From: Corallincola platygyrae
Lineage (GTDB): Bacteria; Pseudomonadota; Gammaproteobacteria; Enterobacterales; Neiellaceae
DNA length: 64,000 nt
Assembly (NCBI RefSeq): GCF_039544265.1
Contig: NZ_BAABLI010000013.1
Span: 62,001 to 126,000 of the forward strand
Direction: 5' to 3'
Made by a program: the position numbers and the translations under genes. Shown here one piece after another: positions 26,891 to 36,067 of this stretch. Each line of letters begins with the position of its first letter. Within the stretch, counting starts at the first letter, position 1. The notes beneath the pieces are model-generated. The model saw only the letters and a program-made list of their open reading frames with translations. It did not search any database and was not told the origin of the DNA.

Positions 26891-27571
26891 TTAGCCTTCA
26901 ATGGCCTTAACCTGTGCTTCAACAGACTGTTTGAATGTTGCAATGGCAAGATCTATCTTGGGCAGGATAGCGCCAACACCCTGTTGCTCTAACTCTTCTG
27001 CTGTTATCTCTTCCAGCGGTACTCTTTTCATCGACTGCACTAGCACTTCGCCCGTGACTTGATCTGTCAGTTCAAATTCCATAAACATCATCGGCACTTT
27101 GTCGCGTTTGCCGGCAGCCTCTTTGATGCCCGTGATTACCAGAGCGACAGGTATGTATTGGTAGAATGCAAGGTCTTCAGATGTATTGGTGATCCCGGTA
27201 AATGCACTTCTTAGCAGCAGAGGATTTCCACTACCTGGCAAATCTATTTCTTTGCCAATCTGTGTGTGCACCTGATCAGAGAAGTAATCAGCGAGTATCT
27301 TTTGATCTTCAACGGATATGTTTGAGTCCAGCGCCAAGCTGTCGGCGATGAGAGAGGTGGGCTCCTCTACTTGAATGTAATCAAAGTCAGCCAGTTTAAG
27401 AGATGACTTTTTGTAGCGTAGTTGGTTTTTGTCGTCTTCCACTGTTTCTAGTTTGTTGTAACTACTCAAAAAGCCAGAATGGCTCTTCTCTAGATCTGGC
27501 GCTGAAGCGCAACCGCTGGCAAAAAGGACGGAGCTGACAATACATAGCGTGAGCTGCAATGTTCGTTTCAT
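26891..27571 (-). CDS. DUF3313 family lipoprotein
   Basis: 226-residue predicted lipoprotein. The signal ends in VLFASGCASAP with the lipidated Cys, and the mature start SHSGFLSSYNKLETVEDD carries the GFLSxY hallmark of DUF3313. The domain continues through YIQVEEPTSL to IDLAIATFKQSVEAQVKAIEG. Members are mostly exported proteins of unknown role. It is monocistronic, 73 bases downstream of the Crp-like gene on the same strand. Confidence 0.8.
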   Translation of the reverse strand: MKRTLQLTLCIVSSVLFASGCASAPDLEKSHSGFLSSYNKLETVEDDKNQLRYKKSSLKLADFDYIQVEEPTSLIADSLALDSNISVEDQKILADYFSDQVHTQIGKEIDLPGSGNPLLLRSAFTGITNTSEDLAFYQYIPVALVITGIKEAAGKRDKVPMMFMEFELTDQVTGEVLVQSMKRVPLEEITAEELEQQGVGAILPKIDLAIATFKQSVEAQVKAIEG

Positions 27572-27844
27572 TTCTGCTTTCTCAATAGTTAAAAGTTGTG
27601 TGGCTAAACATATGATTGAATTAGCCTTACTGGTTAGGTCCGTACTCTAATCTGACTTATTTGGCTGGTATGTTCCAAACGGCACATAAGGGCGTTTTTC
27701 TTTAAGCTCAGAGGTGGGATGCCTCTGAGTAGAGGCGATGAGTTAGGGCAAACCGTATACGGCTGATGAAATTATGTGAGTAGGATTCGGCGGCTTTTAT
27801 GAAGGAGTTGATACCGCACCAATGTCGTCACTGGTGCGGCAATT
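27572..27844. other. Intergenic hairpins between DUF3313 and Hsp70 genes
   Basis: 273 bases without a gene. Two perfect inverted repeats are visible: CTCAGAGG/CCTCTGAG at 27707-27729, and CCGCACCA/TGGTGCGG at 27814-27839. The second is a few bases past the stop of the Hsp70-DUF3731 gene and probably marks the end of that operon, although no T-run follows it. No coding frame with a ribosome site was found. Confidence 0.45.
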
Positions 27845-30571
27845 TTAGTGAGAAAGGCTCAATCCACTGGGTAAACTATCACCCCAAATATGACGTTGGT
27901 CCTCCAGGGTTTCGTCCTCTGTATTGCTCAACCAGCAAAGCCATCGTTCGGTATGTTTGAGTCGTTTCAGGCGGGTTGCAACCTCTGCGCGTAGCTCGGC
28001 AGAGACTTGATACTCATCGTCACAAAGACGCGCCATCGCTGCTGCAGGAAAGGCGATGGCTGGAAACTGCTTCCAGTCCAGTTTAAGCAACTGTGCTAGC
28101 CACTCGTTGGTTGTCGCTGCATCAATTCGGTGTTCTGATGATGCGTAAGCGAGTTTCCTGGCACCAATTCGTGCCAATGCCCAGGCTGAGGCATCTACAT
28201 GTGTTGATTTTGTCAGCTTATCCAAAAGCAGTTCGCCGAGTTGCGTCTTTATTTCTACTGGGATCCGCTCTAGGGCGCCAATCAAACGAATCCGCTCTTC
28301 AATACCTGCCTGCTGCTTGGCTTTACCGCCGGCACTTCGGGCAAATCCTGGCACCAGTACCATGCCAATATCGTCCAACAAGGTAAGCTGCTGGTTTTGG
28401 TCAAGTCCAGCGGCGACACGGCGCCAAAGGATCCACCACTCCCGCCAGCCTTGGCTCTCTTTTTGATATTGAAGTGCTTGCTGGTAGAGCGGCCACAGCT
28501 GCTCTATCCGAGCCTGGTCGTCTGGCATCCCGGTACCGGGGCGCAGTGCAAAACCTGTCAGGTTAAACCACACTGACTCGTGCTTTTCACTACGGCGACG
28601 TTTGGCCGAGATCGAGAGCATCCGATCTGCCAGTTGCCTTGAAACCAAACCACTCCAGTGGCGGCTGTCACCCAATGCTTTTTCTAACGCTCCCTTCAGT
28701 TGAGCAGGGCGCATCGGTGATGCTTTTTTGGCCTGTGATTTGCCACCGAACACCTGTGCGATCACGCTGTCACCCGCAAAGATTTGGAGGTTGCTCTCTG
28801 ATTGCTCCGAAGACTGAGTCTGCTCATGTGCTCGCAGGCTAAAACTGAGCGGCCATGAGTTTTGCGAGGTTGTCTTAATGTCAGAGGTCGACTGACACAC
28901 AAGGCGGAGTTCACCCAGCTCGGTAAGGGTGGTGTTCAGCCGAACATCTCGGAGCCCTTGTCCGTCCAGCTCTGTCGAAAGAGGCGGGAGGTGGTGCAAC
29001 TGCTGATTGTCCGCCAACGAATGCCCAAGGGGATAAACGGTTGGGCTGTTGTCACTGGCCAGGGAAAACTGCACTGGTTGTCCGCATCTGAGCTTAAATG
29101 TTGGCGATGAGAGTGTCAGCGCAGTATTTGCTGGCGTGCCCCTTGGCATGATGCATATCGCCTGCTTACCACTGGTCGAGTCAACAATAGCGAAGTAGCT
29201 ACGCGCTGTATCACTGCGGATCAGTTGGATCTGCCGGGCATGCAGCCAACCATGGTAGGCCGCACCGCGGGCTACAGCCAGGTCGGGGGCTGGAGAGGCC
29301 AACCGTGTCACTGGCTCGCCATACCATTGACTGACCTGGTGCAGGATTCGATCGCTAAGCTGAGTGCTTAGAAATGGACTGCCATTAAGCAATAGAGCAT
29401 CAGGAAGCGCGTCATCGGTTGAATGTGTCGTCAGGAAGCTGGCCAGATGGCGGGTAATAGCGGCGTCTGCAGGATAGGGCAAACCGGTTTGCACCAGTGC
29501 ACCGACCCGCTGCTTTGGTTTTGCTGTGATCTCTACATCAGGGAAAAAACCATCCAGAGCCAGTTGTTGGGTTTCTTTTTGCGTCAATCGGGTTTGGCGG
29601 GTACCGCCAATCAATGCGCTGCCACTGCCCAATACGTTAATGCCAATTTCATCTGGGGCATCTTTAGCCAGCAAACGCTCTTTGGCCTGTCGGCACTGTT
29701 GGCTCAACTGCTTAAGTTGTTTTACATCTGGGCGCCCCTGGCCCGAGAGTTTTTGTTGAGCCTGACGCGCCAGTGCCAGGTCAATATTGTCGCCACCCAG
29801 CATCAAGTGCTCACCTACAGCGTGGCGAGCTAGATTAGGAAAATTTGCATCAGGATCGGGCTCAACATTAATCAATGAAAAGTCACTGGTACCACCGCCG
29901 ATGTCGCAAACCAACAACTGTTTGCATTGTGCCAGCTGTTCCGCTTCAGGGTTATGCAAAAGCCAATCGTAGGCCGCAGCCAACGGTTCTTCTAGCAGCA
30001 TGGGATGTGCCAGTCCAGCCATCTGTGCGGCTTCGAGCGTCAGAGCTCGTGCATGCTCATCAAATGACGCGGGCACGGTAATTTGTATCTGTTGCTCGGA
30101 AAGTGGTGCCTCTGGGAATTCAAAGTTCCAGGCGCAGTGGAGGTAATCCAGATAGCTGGCGACAGCTTCAAGCGGCGTTACCTGCGCAATATCTGTATCC
30201 GATTTCTCCGGCAGGCCTATGGATTGTTGAGGCTGACATAACCAGCTTTTGGCGCTGCTAACCAAACGATTTGGAGCCGTGGTGCCAATAGATTGCGCCC
30301 ATCGACCAAAAATCGCTGGTGGCAATTTGGTCTGCAGGGTGCTTTTGGGCCAGGGAAGCTCCTGATCTGAAGCGGCGAGTTCTGAGCCGAAGTGATAACG
30401 AACAGCGGGCAGACTATCAGCACTGCCCCATTGGCCTCGGTCCAGCCATTGTGGAATTGGCCAGATATGAAATTTTTGTGTATCCAGTGGGGCATAAGCC
30501 ACCACGATGTTGCTGGTACCCAAGTCGATACCAACCACGTATTTAGCGGAATTAGAACTGGATTGATTCAT
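27845..30571 (-). CDS. Hsp70-family protein with C-terminal DUF3731-type region
   Basis: About 908 residues. The N-terminal actin-like ATPase is recognisable: phosphate 1 loop VVGIDLGTSNIVVAY, connect region, phosphate 2 in LLVCDIGGGTSDFSL, and an adenosine motif near ALLLNGSPFLS. The C-terminal 400 residues lack a canonical DnaK peptide-binding domain and instead contain a long alpha-rich region, as in Hsp70 homologs carrying DUF3731. ATG 30571 is chosen because the conserved phosphate loop then begins at about residue 12. It is the last gene of a DUF2760-Hsp70-Hsp70 operon, 37 bases after the previous gene. Client unknown. Confidence 0.85.
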   Translation of the reverse strand: MNQSSSNSAKYVVGIDLGTSNIVVAYAPLDTQKFHIWPIPQWLDRGQWGSADSLPAVRYHFGSELAASDQELPWPKSTLQTKLPPAIFGRWAQSIGTTAPNRLVSSAKSWLCQPQQSIGLPEKSDTDIAQVTPLEAVASYLDYLHCAWNFEFPEAPLSEQQIQITVPASFDEHARALTLEAAQMAGLAHPMLLEEPLAAAYDWLLHNPEAEQLAQCKQLLVCDIGGGTSDFSLINVEPDPDANFPNLARHAVGEHLMLGGDNIDLALARQAQQKLSGQGRPDVKQLKQLSQQCRQAKERLLAKDAPDEIGINVLGSGSALIGGTRQTRLTQKETQQLALDGFFPDVEITAKPKQRVGALVQTGLPYPADAAITRHLASFLTTHSTDDALPDALLLNGSPFLSTQLSDRILHQVSQWYGEPVTRLASPAPDLAVARGAAYHGWLHARQIQLIRSDTARSYFAIVDSTSGKQAICIMPRGTPANTALTLSSPTFKLRCGQPVQFSLASDNSPTVYPLGHSLADNQQLHHLPPLSTELDGQGLRDVRLNTTLTELGELRLVCQSTSDIKTTSQNSWPLSFSLRAHEQTQSSEQSESNLQIFAGDSVIAQVFGGKSQAKKASPMRPAQLKGALEKALGDSRHWSGLVSRQLADRMLSISAKRRRSEKHESVWFNLTGFALRPGTGMPDDQARIEQLWPLYQQALQYQKESQGWREWWILWRRVAAGLDQNQQLTLLDDIGMVLVPGFARSAGGKAKQQAGIEERIRLIGALERIPVEIKTQLGELLLDKLTKSTHVDASAWALARIGARKLAYASSEHRIDAATTNEWLAQLLKLDWKQFPAIAFPAAAMARLCDDEYQVSAELRAEVATRLKRLKHTERWLCWLSNTEDETLEDQRHIWGDSLPSGLSLSH

Positions 30572-30608
30572 CTGTAGCTGGGGGCTGATGCCCCCATGGA
30601 CTGTTGAC

Positions 30609-32441
30609 TTAAGCAGCTTCGCCGCGAGTATCGAATTGAACCTGCCACTGCTCTTCGCCATCGATAGGCATGGCGGCCAGCTCTAGTGTGCCCAGTTCAT
30701 TAATGCTTGCCTGAAGTAACACCGGCACAACCTCTCCCGGTGTGCGGCCATCGGCGGGCAGCGTAGCTTCAATGGCGGGCAGCTCGTCAAGCTCACCTTC
30801 GCTCCAAAAATCAAGCACATGACCGGGTTGATCGTCACGACGAACGGTCGAACTAAAGAATCGGAACCGAACGGGTTGGCCAACCACTAAGCCAAACTCC
30901 TGGGTAGGTAACGATGCGTCCGAACCCTCCTCCATACCAAATGGCGCAATGCAGAAAGCCTCGATAGGCGCTTCCATGCCGGGCACCGCTGGCATCGCGC
31001 TTTCAATCCCCACGTAGTAGCTGGATGCTGTACCGCCACGAATACGCACACCTTTACCACTGCGCACATTGCCAAAGTAGGCAGCACCAATGGCGACCGC
31101 CTGGTCTGGGTCGTTGCCTTCAAGTCGCTTGATAGGTGCCGCCCCATCATCACTCAGCCATTGATTCAGTACTGAAAGAATACGTTGAGTGAGTGCATTG
31201 GCTTTTACTACGCCGCCGTTAAACAGCACCGCAGTGGGGTGCAGGAAGCGAGCGTGCTCAGGCAGATTAATATCTTCAAACTCTGCCGTCGCATGGCGTT
31301 GTTTACTAAGGAATGCGGCAAGATGTCTGGTCACTGCCGGATCCTGAGCATATGGCAGGCTAAGCTTGGTCAGTGCTGTACGCGCTCGCTGTGCGACAGG
31401 CGCATCAACAGGTGTTTGAGGGAAGAAACCTTCAACCAGTACCTGCTCGACTTCCTGGCGAGTAAGCTCTGTTCGTAAACTACCGCCGATCAAGCTCGAG
31501 CCTCGACTTGGTACAACAATCGGCACTTCGTTCAGGCTCTCGTCGTTGAACAGTTGTTCTTTGGCGACTCGACAGCCGTGAGACAAGGCTAACAGCTGCC
31601 AAGGCTGAAGTTGCGTGCCTTGGGCTGCCATTTTTTGACGAACGGTATGGGCCAGCGCCAAGTCCATGTTGTCGCCACCAAGCAGCAGGTGATCACCAAC
31701 GGCGATTCGATTCAGCTCCAGCGCGCCTTCACTTTCGGTCACGGCAATCAGTGACAAGTCGGTTGTACCGCCACCGAGGTCGACAACCAGGATCACATCG
31801 CCGGGGGATACCTGTTCGCGCCATTGCCCTTCACTACCCGAGATCCAGCTATAAAGCGCCGCCTGAGGTTCTTCAAGCAGGGTTGCGTTGTGCAACCCAA
31901 CCTCTTTGGCCGCTAATGCAGTCAGTTCCCGTGCAGATGGGTCAAAAGATGCGGGTACCGTGATGGTGACCTGCTGCTCGGCAAGTAACGCTTCTGGGTG
32001 TGCCTGATCCCAAGCGTTGACCATGTGTTGAAGGTAGTGACGACATACTTCAAACGGAGATAGCTGATTTACACCTTCGGCAGGTTGCAGCGGCAGCAGC
32101 GGCGCTCGGCGGTCAACTTCGCCATGACCAAGCCAGCTTTTTGCGCTGCTTACCAGTCTGTTTGGCGTTTTTGCGCCGAGTTCTCTCGCTAAGAGTCCAG
32201 CTACATAGGGGCTCTCACCCCAGGGTAATTGGCTCTGGTGAGCTGGTAGCTCTGCTTCATGGGGTAAATAGGCAAATGAGGGCAGGGCGTTTTTGGCTTC
32301 TATCTGGCCTGGGCCAACCAATTGCGGGATCGCAAACAATTGTTGTGGTTGAGGTTCACCATCTGCATTCAATTCGGAGTAGGCGAGTACACAATGGGTC
32401 GTGCCGAGGTCTATACCAACGGTAAATTTGGCTTCGCTCAT
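30609..32441 (-). CDS. Hsp70-family protein (short form)
   Basis: 610 residues with an ATPase domain: KFTVGIDLGTTHCVLAYSEL (phosphate 1), ILVVDLGGGTTDLSL (phosphate 2) and AVLFNGGVVKANALTQRIL (adenosine motif). The C-terminal third has a beta-rich segment, a likely substrate-binding part, but no DnaK-type lid or EEVD-like tail. Its start overlaps the DUF2760 stop by four bases, and a second, longer Hsp70 follows. I infer that the two form a functional pair distinct from housekeeping DnaK. No dnaJ or grpE is nearby. Confidence 0.88.
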   Translation of the reverse strand: MSEAKFTVGIDLGTTHCVLAYSELNADGEPQPQQLFAIPQLVGPGQIEAKNALPSFAYLPHEAELPAHQSQLPWGESPYVAGLLARELGAKTPNRLVSSAKSWLGHGEVDRRAPLLPLQPAEGVNQLSPFEVCRHYLQHMVNAWDQAHPEALLAEQQVTITVPASFDPSARELTALAAKEVGLHNATLLEEPQAALYSWISGSEGQWREQVSPGDVILVVDLGGGTTDLSLIAVTESEGALELNRIAVGDHLLLGGDNMDLALAHTVRQKMAAQGTQLQPWQLLALSHGCRVAKEQLFNDESLNEVPIVVPSRGSSLIGGSLRTELTRQEVEQVLVEGFFPQTPVDAPVAQRARTALTKLSLPYAQDPAVTRHLAAFLSKQRHATAEFEDINLPEHARFLHPTAVLFNGGVVKANALTQRILSVLNQWLSDDGAAPIKRLEGNDPDQAVAIGAAYFGNVRSGKGVRIRGGTASSYYVGIESAMPAVPGMEAPIEAFCIAPFGMEEGSDASLPTQEFGLVVGQPVRFRFFSSTVRRDDQPGHVLDFWSEGELDELPAIEATLPADGRTPGEVVPVLLQASINELGTLELAAMPIDGEEQWQVQFDTRGEAA

Positions 32442-32950
32442 AGTTCAACCTCCGCAGGTGCAAGAATACTGAACTCGTATCCTTCTACGGTTTGTGGCAA
32501 TTCAATTCTTGTCGCACGCCACCCTTTGTGAATCAGCGTGCCATTGAATGGCGCACTGCCATTGATATTTCCTGTCAGGCGATAGGCTTGGGTATCAAAA
32601 CCATCTGCCAATGTAATCGGACTCCCTTCTACTGTTTCAGCGACAGGTTCAAGGGTGATGTGTTCTTTAATGGCTTTGTTTAAGCCTTGGTGAACAACAC
32701 GGGCAGCGGCACCGATTTGGTCATCACTGAAAGCTGTCACATCTTCGTTGATAAAGTCGAGCAGGCGTCCCTCTTTTTGCAGCAGGGACAGAAGCTGGAG
32801 TGCACCATCAGTATTGCTGCTGGTCAGTGTGACGGGTTCCGGCGTTGCAGTCGCTTCAGAAACGGAAGAGGAGACTAGTTGTTCGGTATAGGAACGGCTG
32901 AAAAGGATCTTGAAGGCGATACCGATACGCGCAAAAAAATGTGTTTGCAT
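32438..32950 (-). CDS. DUF2760 domain protein
   Basis: 170-residue protein starting MQTHFFARIGIAFKILFSRS and matching DUF2760 in LQLLSLLQKEGRLLDFINED, then IGAAARVVHQGLNKAIKEH. The C-terminus has a beta-rich part with FNGTLIHKGWRATRIELP. It overlaps the following Hsp70 gene by four bases (ATGA). Association of DUF2760 with Hsp70 pairs points to a co-chaperone or client-recruiting role; that is inference from gene order only. Confidence 0.82.
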   Translation of the reverse strand: MQTHFFARIGIAFKILFSRSYTEQLVSSSVSEATATPEPVTLTSSNTDGALQLLSLLQKEGRLLDFINEDVTAFSDDQIGAAARVVHQGLNKAIKEHITLEPVAETVEGSPITLADGFDTQAYRLTGNINGSAPFNGTLIHKGWRATRIELPQTVEGYEFSILAPAEVEL

Positions 32951-33280
32951 CTGAGTTCTCTATCGTTGTTTGGTTTGAAAGGTGCAGGGCTCGATTGGTG
33001 GCTTGTTAGGAAAGGCTGACTCGGCAGGCCTTCCTGGCCACGGCTAGCTGCACCGTTATGATTTTCAATTGAGCAATAATTTACCAAAAAAATGTGATCT
33101 GGACAGCGTTTTATTGGTCTGAGTTGTTCTTCATTACAGATTATTGATCACGACGTCAGCAGATGCTTTGCGCCATAGCAGAAACTGCGTCATGCTGAGA
33201 ACGTTAAAAAGGTGTTAATAGATAGTCGTTGAAACCTTAAGTAAAGCCCTGTTGGGTGAACCTAGAAGTGCCGGTTTGAT
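32951..33280. other. Divergent intergenic region DUF2760/HDOD
   Basis: 330 bases without a gene between the leftward Hsp70 operon and the rightward HDOD gene. On the minus strand a TAAATT -10-like hexamer lies near 33079-33084, with a poor -35. I searched by eye for a sigma-32 heat-shock promoter (CTTGAA ... CCCCAT) and saw none. GGTGCAG and CTGCACC about 60 bases apart form a weak long-range inverted repeat. Nothing else is evident. Confidence 0.45.
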
Positions 33281-34720
33281 ATGAGTAAAGATGGGATTAA
33301 AGGCACGGAAGCCTGGGTTGAAAAAATTGGTAAGTACGAACTGCCTGCGCTTGCGGCGACGGTTCGTAACTTAGAGAAAATGGCCAGCAATGATACAGCT
33401 TCATTAGCGAGTTTGGGCCAATCAGTTCTTCACGATCAGGGGCTAACGTCCCGTATTCTTCGCGTGGTTAATAGCGTCACCTATGGCGTCGGCCGAAACC
33501 GAGTAACTACCGTTAGTCGAGCCGCTGTCATATTGGGATACAACACGCTAAAGCACATCTGTATTACCGCGAAGATGATCGACAGCATGTTACGCAACCG
33601 AGACATCAATAAGCAGGTACATGATCGTCTGCTGCGGTTAATGGCAAAGTCATTTCATGCAGCCATGCTCGCCCGCACGCTGATTGGCGAACATGACGAA
33701 GACACCCGAGAAGAGGTCTACATTGCCGCGCTGCTCCATGAACTGGGTGAGATAGCCTTCTGGTCAATGGGAGGGCCTATCACAGAGGAGCTAGATGAAC
33801 GACTGAGTGAACGCCGCGGCTCGAAAGATCAGTTGGTTCATGAAGTTCTCGGCACCAGTTTTGACCAGATCAGTGTAGGACTAGCCAGCTCCTGGAACAT
33901 GGGCGAAATGTTGATTCGATCGATTGAAGACCCTGGCAGACGTACACCTGAGATGCGTGCTATTGAACTGGCAACTAACTACAGCGATGCCTTGACCGAC
34001 CCTGAAGCCAGAGTTGATGTGGCCAGTTGCCTGAGTGACATGGCCGAACTGATGGGGATCCCGGTTGCAGGTATTAAACGACGCCTAAAACGTTGTACTG
34101 AAGAATCTGTCGAGTTGGCTGTTTCTTATGGTGCTGAAGCGTTGACAGAATACCTGGATCCTAAAGCCGATCTAAGTCGATTTGAAAACGAAGATATACA
34201 CCACAAATCGGATGAAATGATGCAACTGAAGATGTTGCGTGAACTGACCCAACTGTCTGCAGAAAAAGCAGATCTCAACCTGTTGGTTAATACAGCAATT
34301 GAGGGTTTACACCGGGGGGTGGGTATGGACCGCGTAATCGTGCTGATGGTCAACCAACAAAAAGACCGATTAACGCCAAGGTTTGTATCCTGTCAAAACG
34401 CCGAAAAAATAGAAACTGGGTTTGTTTTCCCTCTTTCAGCGGCACAAACCGTGTTTGATGATGTGTATAAAGACCAGGCACCATTGTGGGTAGAAGAGCC
34501 AAACGCAGAAGCTTGGCGGCAGAAATTAACACCCGCTATCAGAGGTTTATCGGAAGGTATGTCGTTTTTTACAGGCCCTTTGGTGGTTAACGGCAAGTGT
34601 TTGGGTTTGATATACAGTGACAGGGCAGAAACAGAAAGGCCTCTGAAGCGCGATGATTTCGCGGCATTTAACCACTTTGTCGGCCAGTTATCACTTTGCC
34701 TCTCTTTGGCTATCAGGTAG
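33281..34720 (+). CDS. HDOD domain protein with C-terminal GAF-like domain
   Basis: 479-residue cytoplasmic signalling protein. The HDOD domain covers about residues 15-215 (LPALAATVRNLEKMASNDTA; AVILGYNTLKHICITAKMI; AALLHELGEIAFWSMGGPI), a degenerate HD-phosphohydrolase fold without the full metal set. A linker helix follows, then a GAF-like domain from about 325 (LRELTQLSAEKADLNLLVNT, GLIYSDR). HDOD proteins commonly act in motility, c-di-GMP or stress signalling. Monocistronic, ending at a strong terminator. Confidence 0.85.
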   Translation: MSKDGIKGTEAWVEKIGKYELPALAATVRNLEKMASNDTASLASLGQSVLHDQGLTSRILRVVNSVTYGVGRNRVTTVSRAAVILGYNTLKHICITAKMIDSMLRNRDINKQVHDRLLRLMAKSFHAAMLARTLIGEHDEDTREEVYIAALLHELGEIAFWSMGGPITEELDERLSERRGSKDQLVHEVLGTSFDQISVGLASSWNMGEMLIRSIEDPGRRTPEMRAIELATNYSDALTDPEARVDVASCLSDMAELMGIPVAGIKRRLKRCTEESVELAVSYGAEALTEYLDPKADLSRFENEDIHHKSDEMMQLKMLRELTQLSAEKADLNLLVNTAIEGLHRGVGMDRVIVLMVNQQKDRLTPRFVSCQNAEKIETGFVFPLSAAQTVFDDVYKDQAPLWVEEPNAEAWRQKLTPAIRGLSEGMSFFTGPLVVNGKCLGLIYSDRAETERPLKRDDFAAFNHFVGQLSLCLSLAIR

Positions 34721-34747
34721 TTGAAACCGGTTAATGTTCATCCAATT

Positions 34748-34774
34748 AAAAGGCGCCTGTTTGGCGCCTTTTTT
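34748..34774. terminator. Bidirectional terminator between HDOD and GGDEF genes
   Basis: AAAAGGCGCC (34748-34757), loop TGTTT, GGCGCCTTTT (34763-34772) with further T residues. A-run and T-run flank the stem on both strands, so it can serve both convergent genes. Confidence 0.9.
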
Positions 34775-34791
34775 AGCGGCTTCAAAAGTCA

Positions 34792-35319
34792 CTAGGCTGA
34801 TTTGATATGATGAAACGGAGCAATCTGTGCGGAAGCTTCCGTGATAAGGTCTTCGACGTCCGTTGAGCGGTTAGGAAAGAAGCCTGCGATGCCGGTGGAG
34901 TAATGCAACTCTGGCGCGTTTTGCGTCACAGCTTCCTGAAACTTTTCCAATGCTATTTGTGTATGCGCCAATGGCGTATTAGTAAAAAGCACTACGAACT
35001 GATTTCCCGACATGCGTGCGGTCAGATCGGTCACTCTAAAGGTGCTGCGCATTAATTCGGCGAACCGCTTCAGCTTCAACATATTCAGTGGCGAAACATC
35101 ATTTCCTCTATCGCAACCATGCAACTCAAAATAGACCAATGTCGCAGGCGCACCCTGGCGAGCACACAGGTTCAACATATGTTGAGCCAGAAAAATGAAA
35201 CCCAGCCTGTTTCCCGTGCCAGTCAGTTCATCCAAAGTGGATTGCCTCAGCGCAGCCAGGCGCTTTTTTTCATCGGCAGGTATATGGGGCGTATTCACAA
35301 TGACAACCTCAGAATTCAT
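34792..35319 (-). CDS. Degenerate GGDEF-domain protein
   Basis: 175 residues from ATG 35319 (an earlier ATG at 35367 would add 16 residues). It has the GGDEF fold features LRQSTLDELTGTGNRLGFIF and FAELMRSTFRVTDLTARMSG, but the catalytic signature is SGNQF instead of GGDEF/GGEEF. It is therefore probably not an active cyclase; it could bind c-di-GMP or GTP, or be an interaction partner. No sensor domain or membrane helix is present. Confidence 0.8.
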   Translation of the reverse strand: MNSEVVIVNTPHIPADEKKRLAALRQSTLDELTGTGNRLGFIFLAQHMLNLCARQGAPATLVYFELHGCDRGNDVSPLNMLKLKRFAELMRSTFRVTDLTARMSGNQFVVLFTNTPLAHTQIALEKFQEAVTQNAPELHYSTGIAGFFPNRSTDVEDLITEASAQIAPFHHIKSA

Positions 35320-35515
35320 AGCAACTTTCTTGAGACTCGTTCGCTGATTTAAAGCTAAAGCAAACACTAATTAAGAGAGTTGCTAATAAGCCATTATTTT
35401 CAAGATTAGGTCGCCTCGGAGGAAACCAAAAGGTGAATCGGTTGTTTTGTGACCATCCTCTAAACCAGGATTTGTCAAATATTGAGGGGTAAAATTCGTT
35501 GTTATCTCTGTAAAG

Positions 35516-36040
35516 CTAATTGGAAAAGTAGTCTTCCGGATTTAGGAAAAAAGCCTTTTTCCAACCCTGCGTTTCACTCGACATTAGCCAAAAGTAAGGG
35601 AGTAATGTGACTACCGAATAGTGCAGATGTGGCGCCTTGCCTATAGCGTTGCCCGTGGCTCCAACACCACCCAGTCTGTCTCCTTGTGATACCCAAAACT
35701 GGTCTGTCAGTGGGTCTTCACTTAAGTGCGCGTAATAATGAATGCGCCATTTGGGTCCCAGTACTAATACTACTCGTCCACCCATGGGCCATTCGCCTGC
35801 GAACATCACCAGACCACCGGTGCTGGCTGCCACTGGTGTGCCATTGTCCGCAAAGATATCTATGCCCTTATGAACGCCAGATCTGCCCCAAGGTTCAAAC
35901 CAAAAGGTATCTGGATGCCAGTCATTTTTGCTGGCTCCTTCGACTGGGATCTGCTGTGAGCCGGGTAACAGCAGGCCCAAGATAAGGATGGCCAGCAAAA
36001 AAAACAGAAAGATTTTGAAAGCCCTGGTTTTTGTTGGCAT
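35516..36040 (-). CDS. M23 family metallopeptidase, membrane-anchored
   Basis: 174-residue LytM/M23 endopeptidase-like protein. One N-terminal helix (IFLFFLLAILILGLLLPG) anchors or exports it. Zinc ligands are present: HxxxD in GVHKGIDIFADNG and the HxH motif in KAPHLHYSV, so it may cut peptidoglycan cross-links rather than being an EnvC-like activator. ATG 36040 has AAGGA upstream. It follows pheA by 27 bases on the same strand and may be read through from it. Confidence 0.88.
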   Translation of the reverse strand: MPTKTRAFKIFLFFLLAILILGLLLPGSQQIPVEGASKNDWHPDTFWFEPWGRSGVHKGIDIFADNGTPVAASTGGLVMFAGEWPMGGRVVLVLGPKWRIHYYAHLSEDPLTDQFWVSQGDRLGGVGATGNAIGKAPHLHYSVVTLLPYFWLMSSETQGWKKAFFLNPEDYFSN

Positions 36041-36067
36041 CTAAACGTCCTTGTTGGTTGTTAATAC

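Noticed and set aside
32951..33280. Sigma-32 heat-shock promoter for the Hsp70 operon
   Set aside because: No CTTGAA-type -35 with a CCCCAT-type -10 at proper spacing was found on the minus strand.
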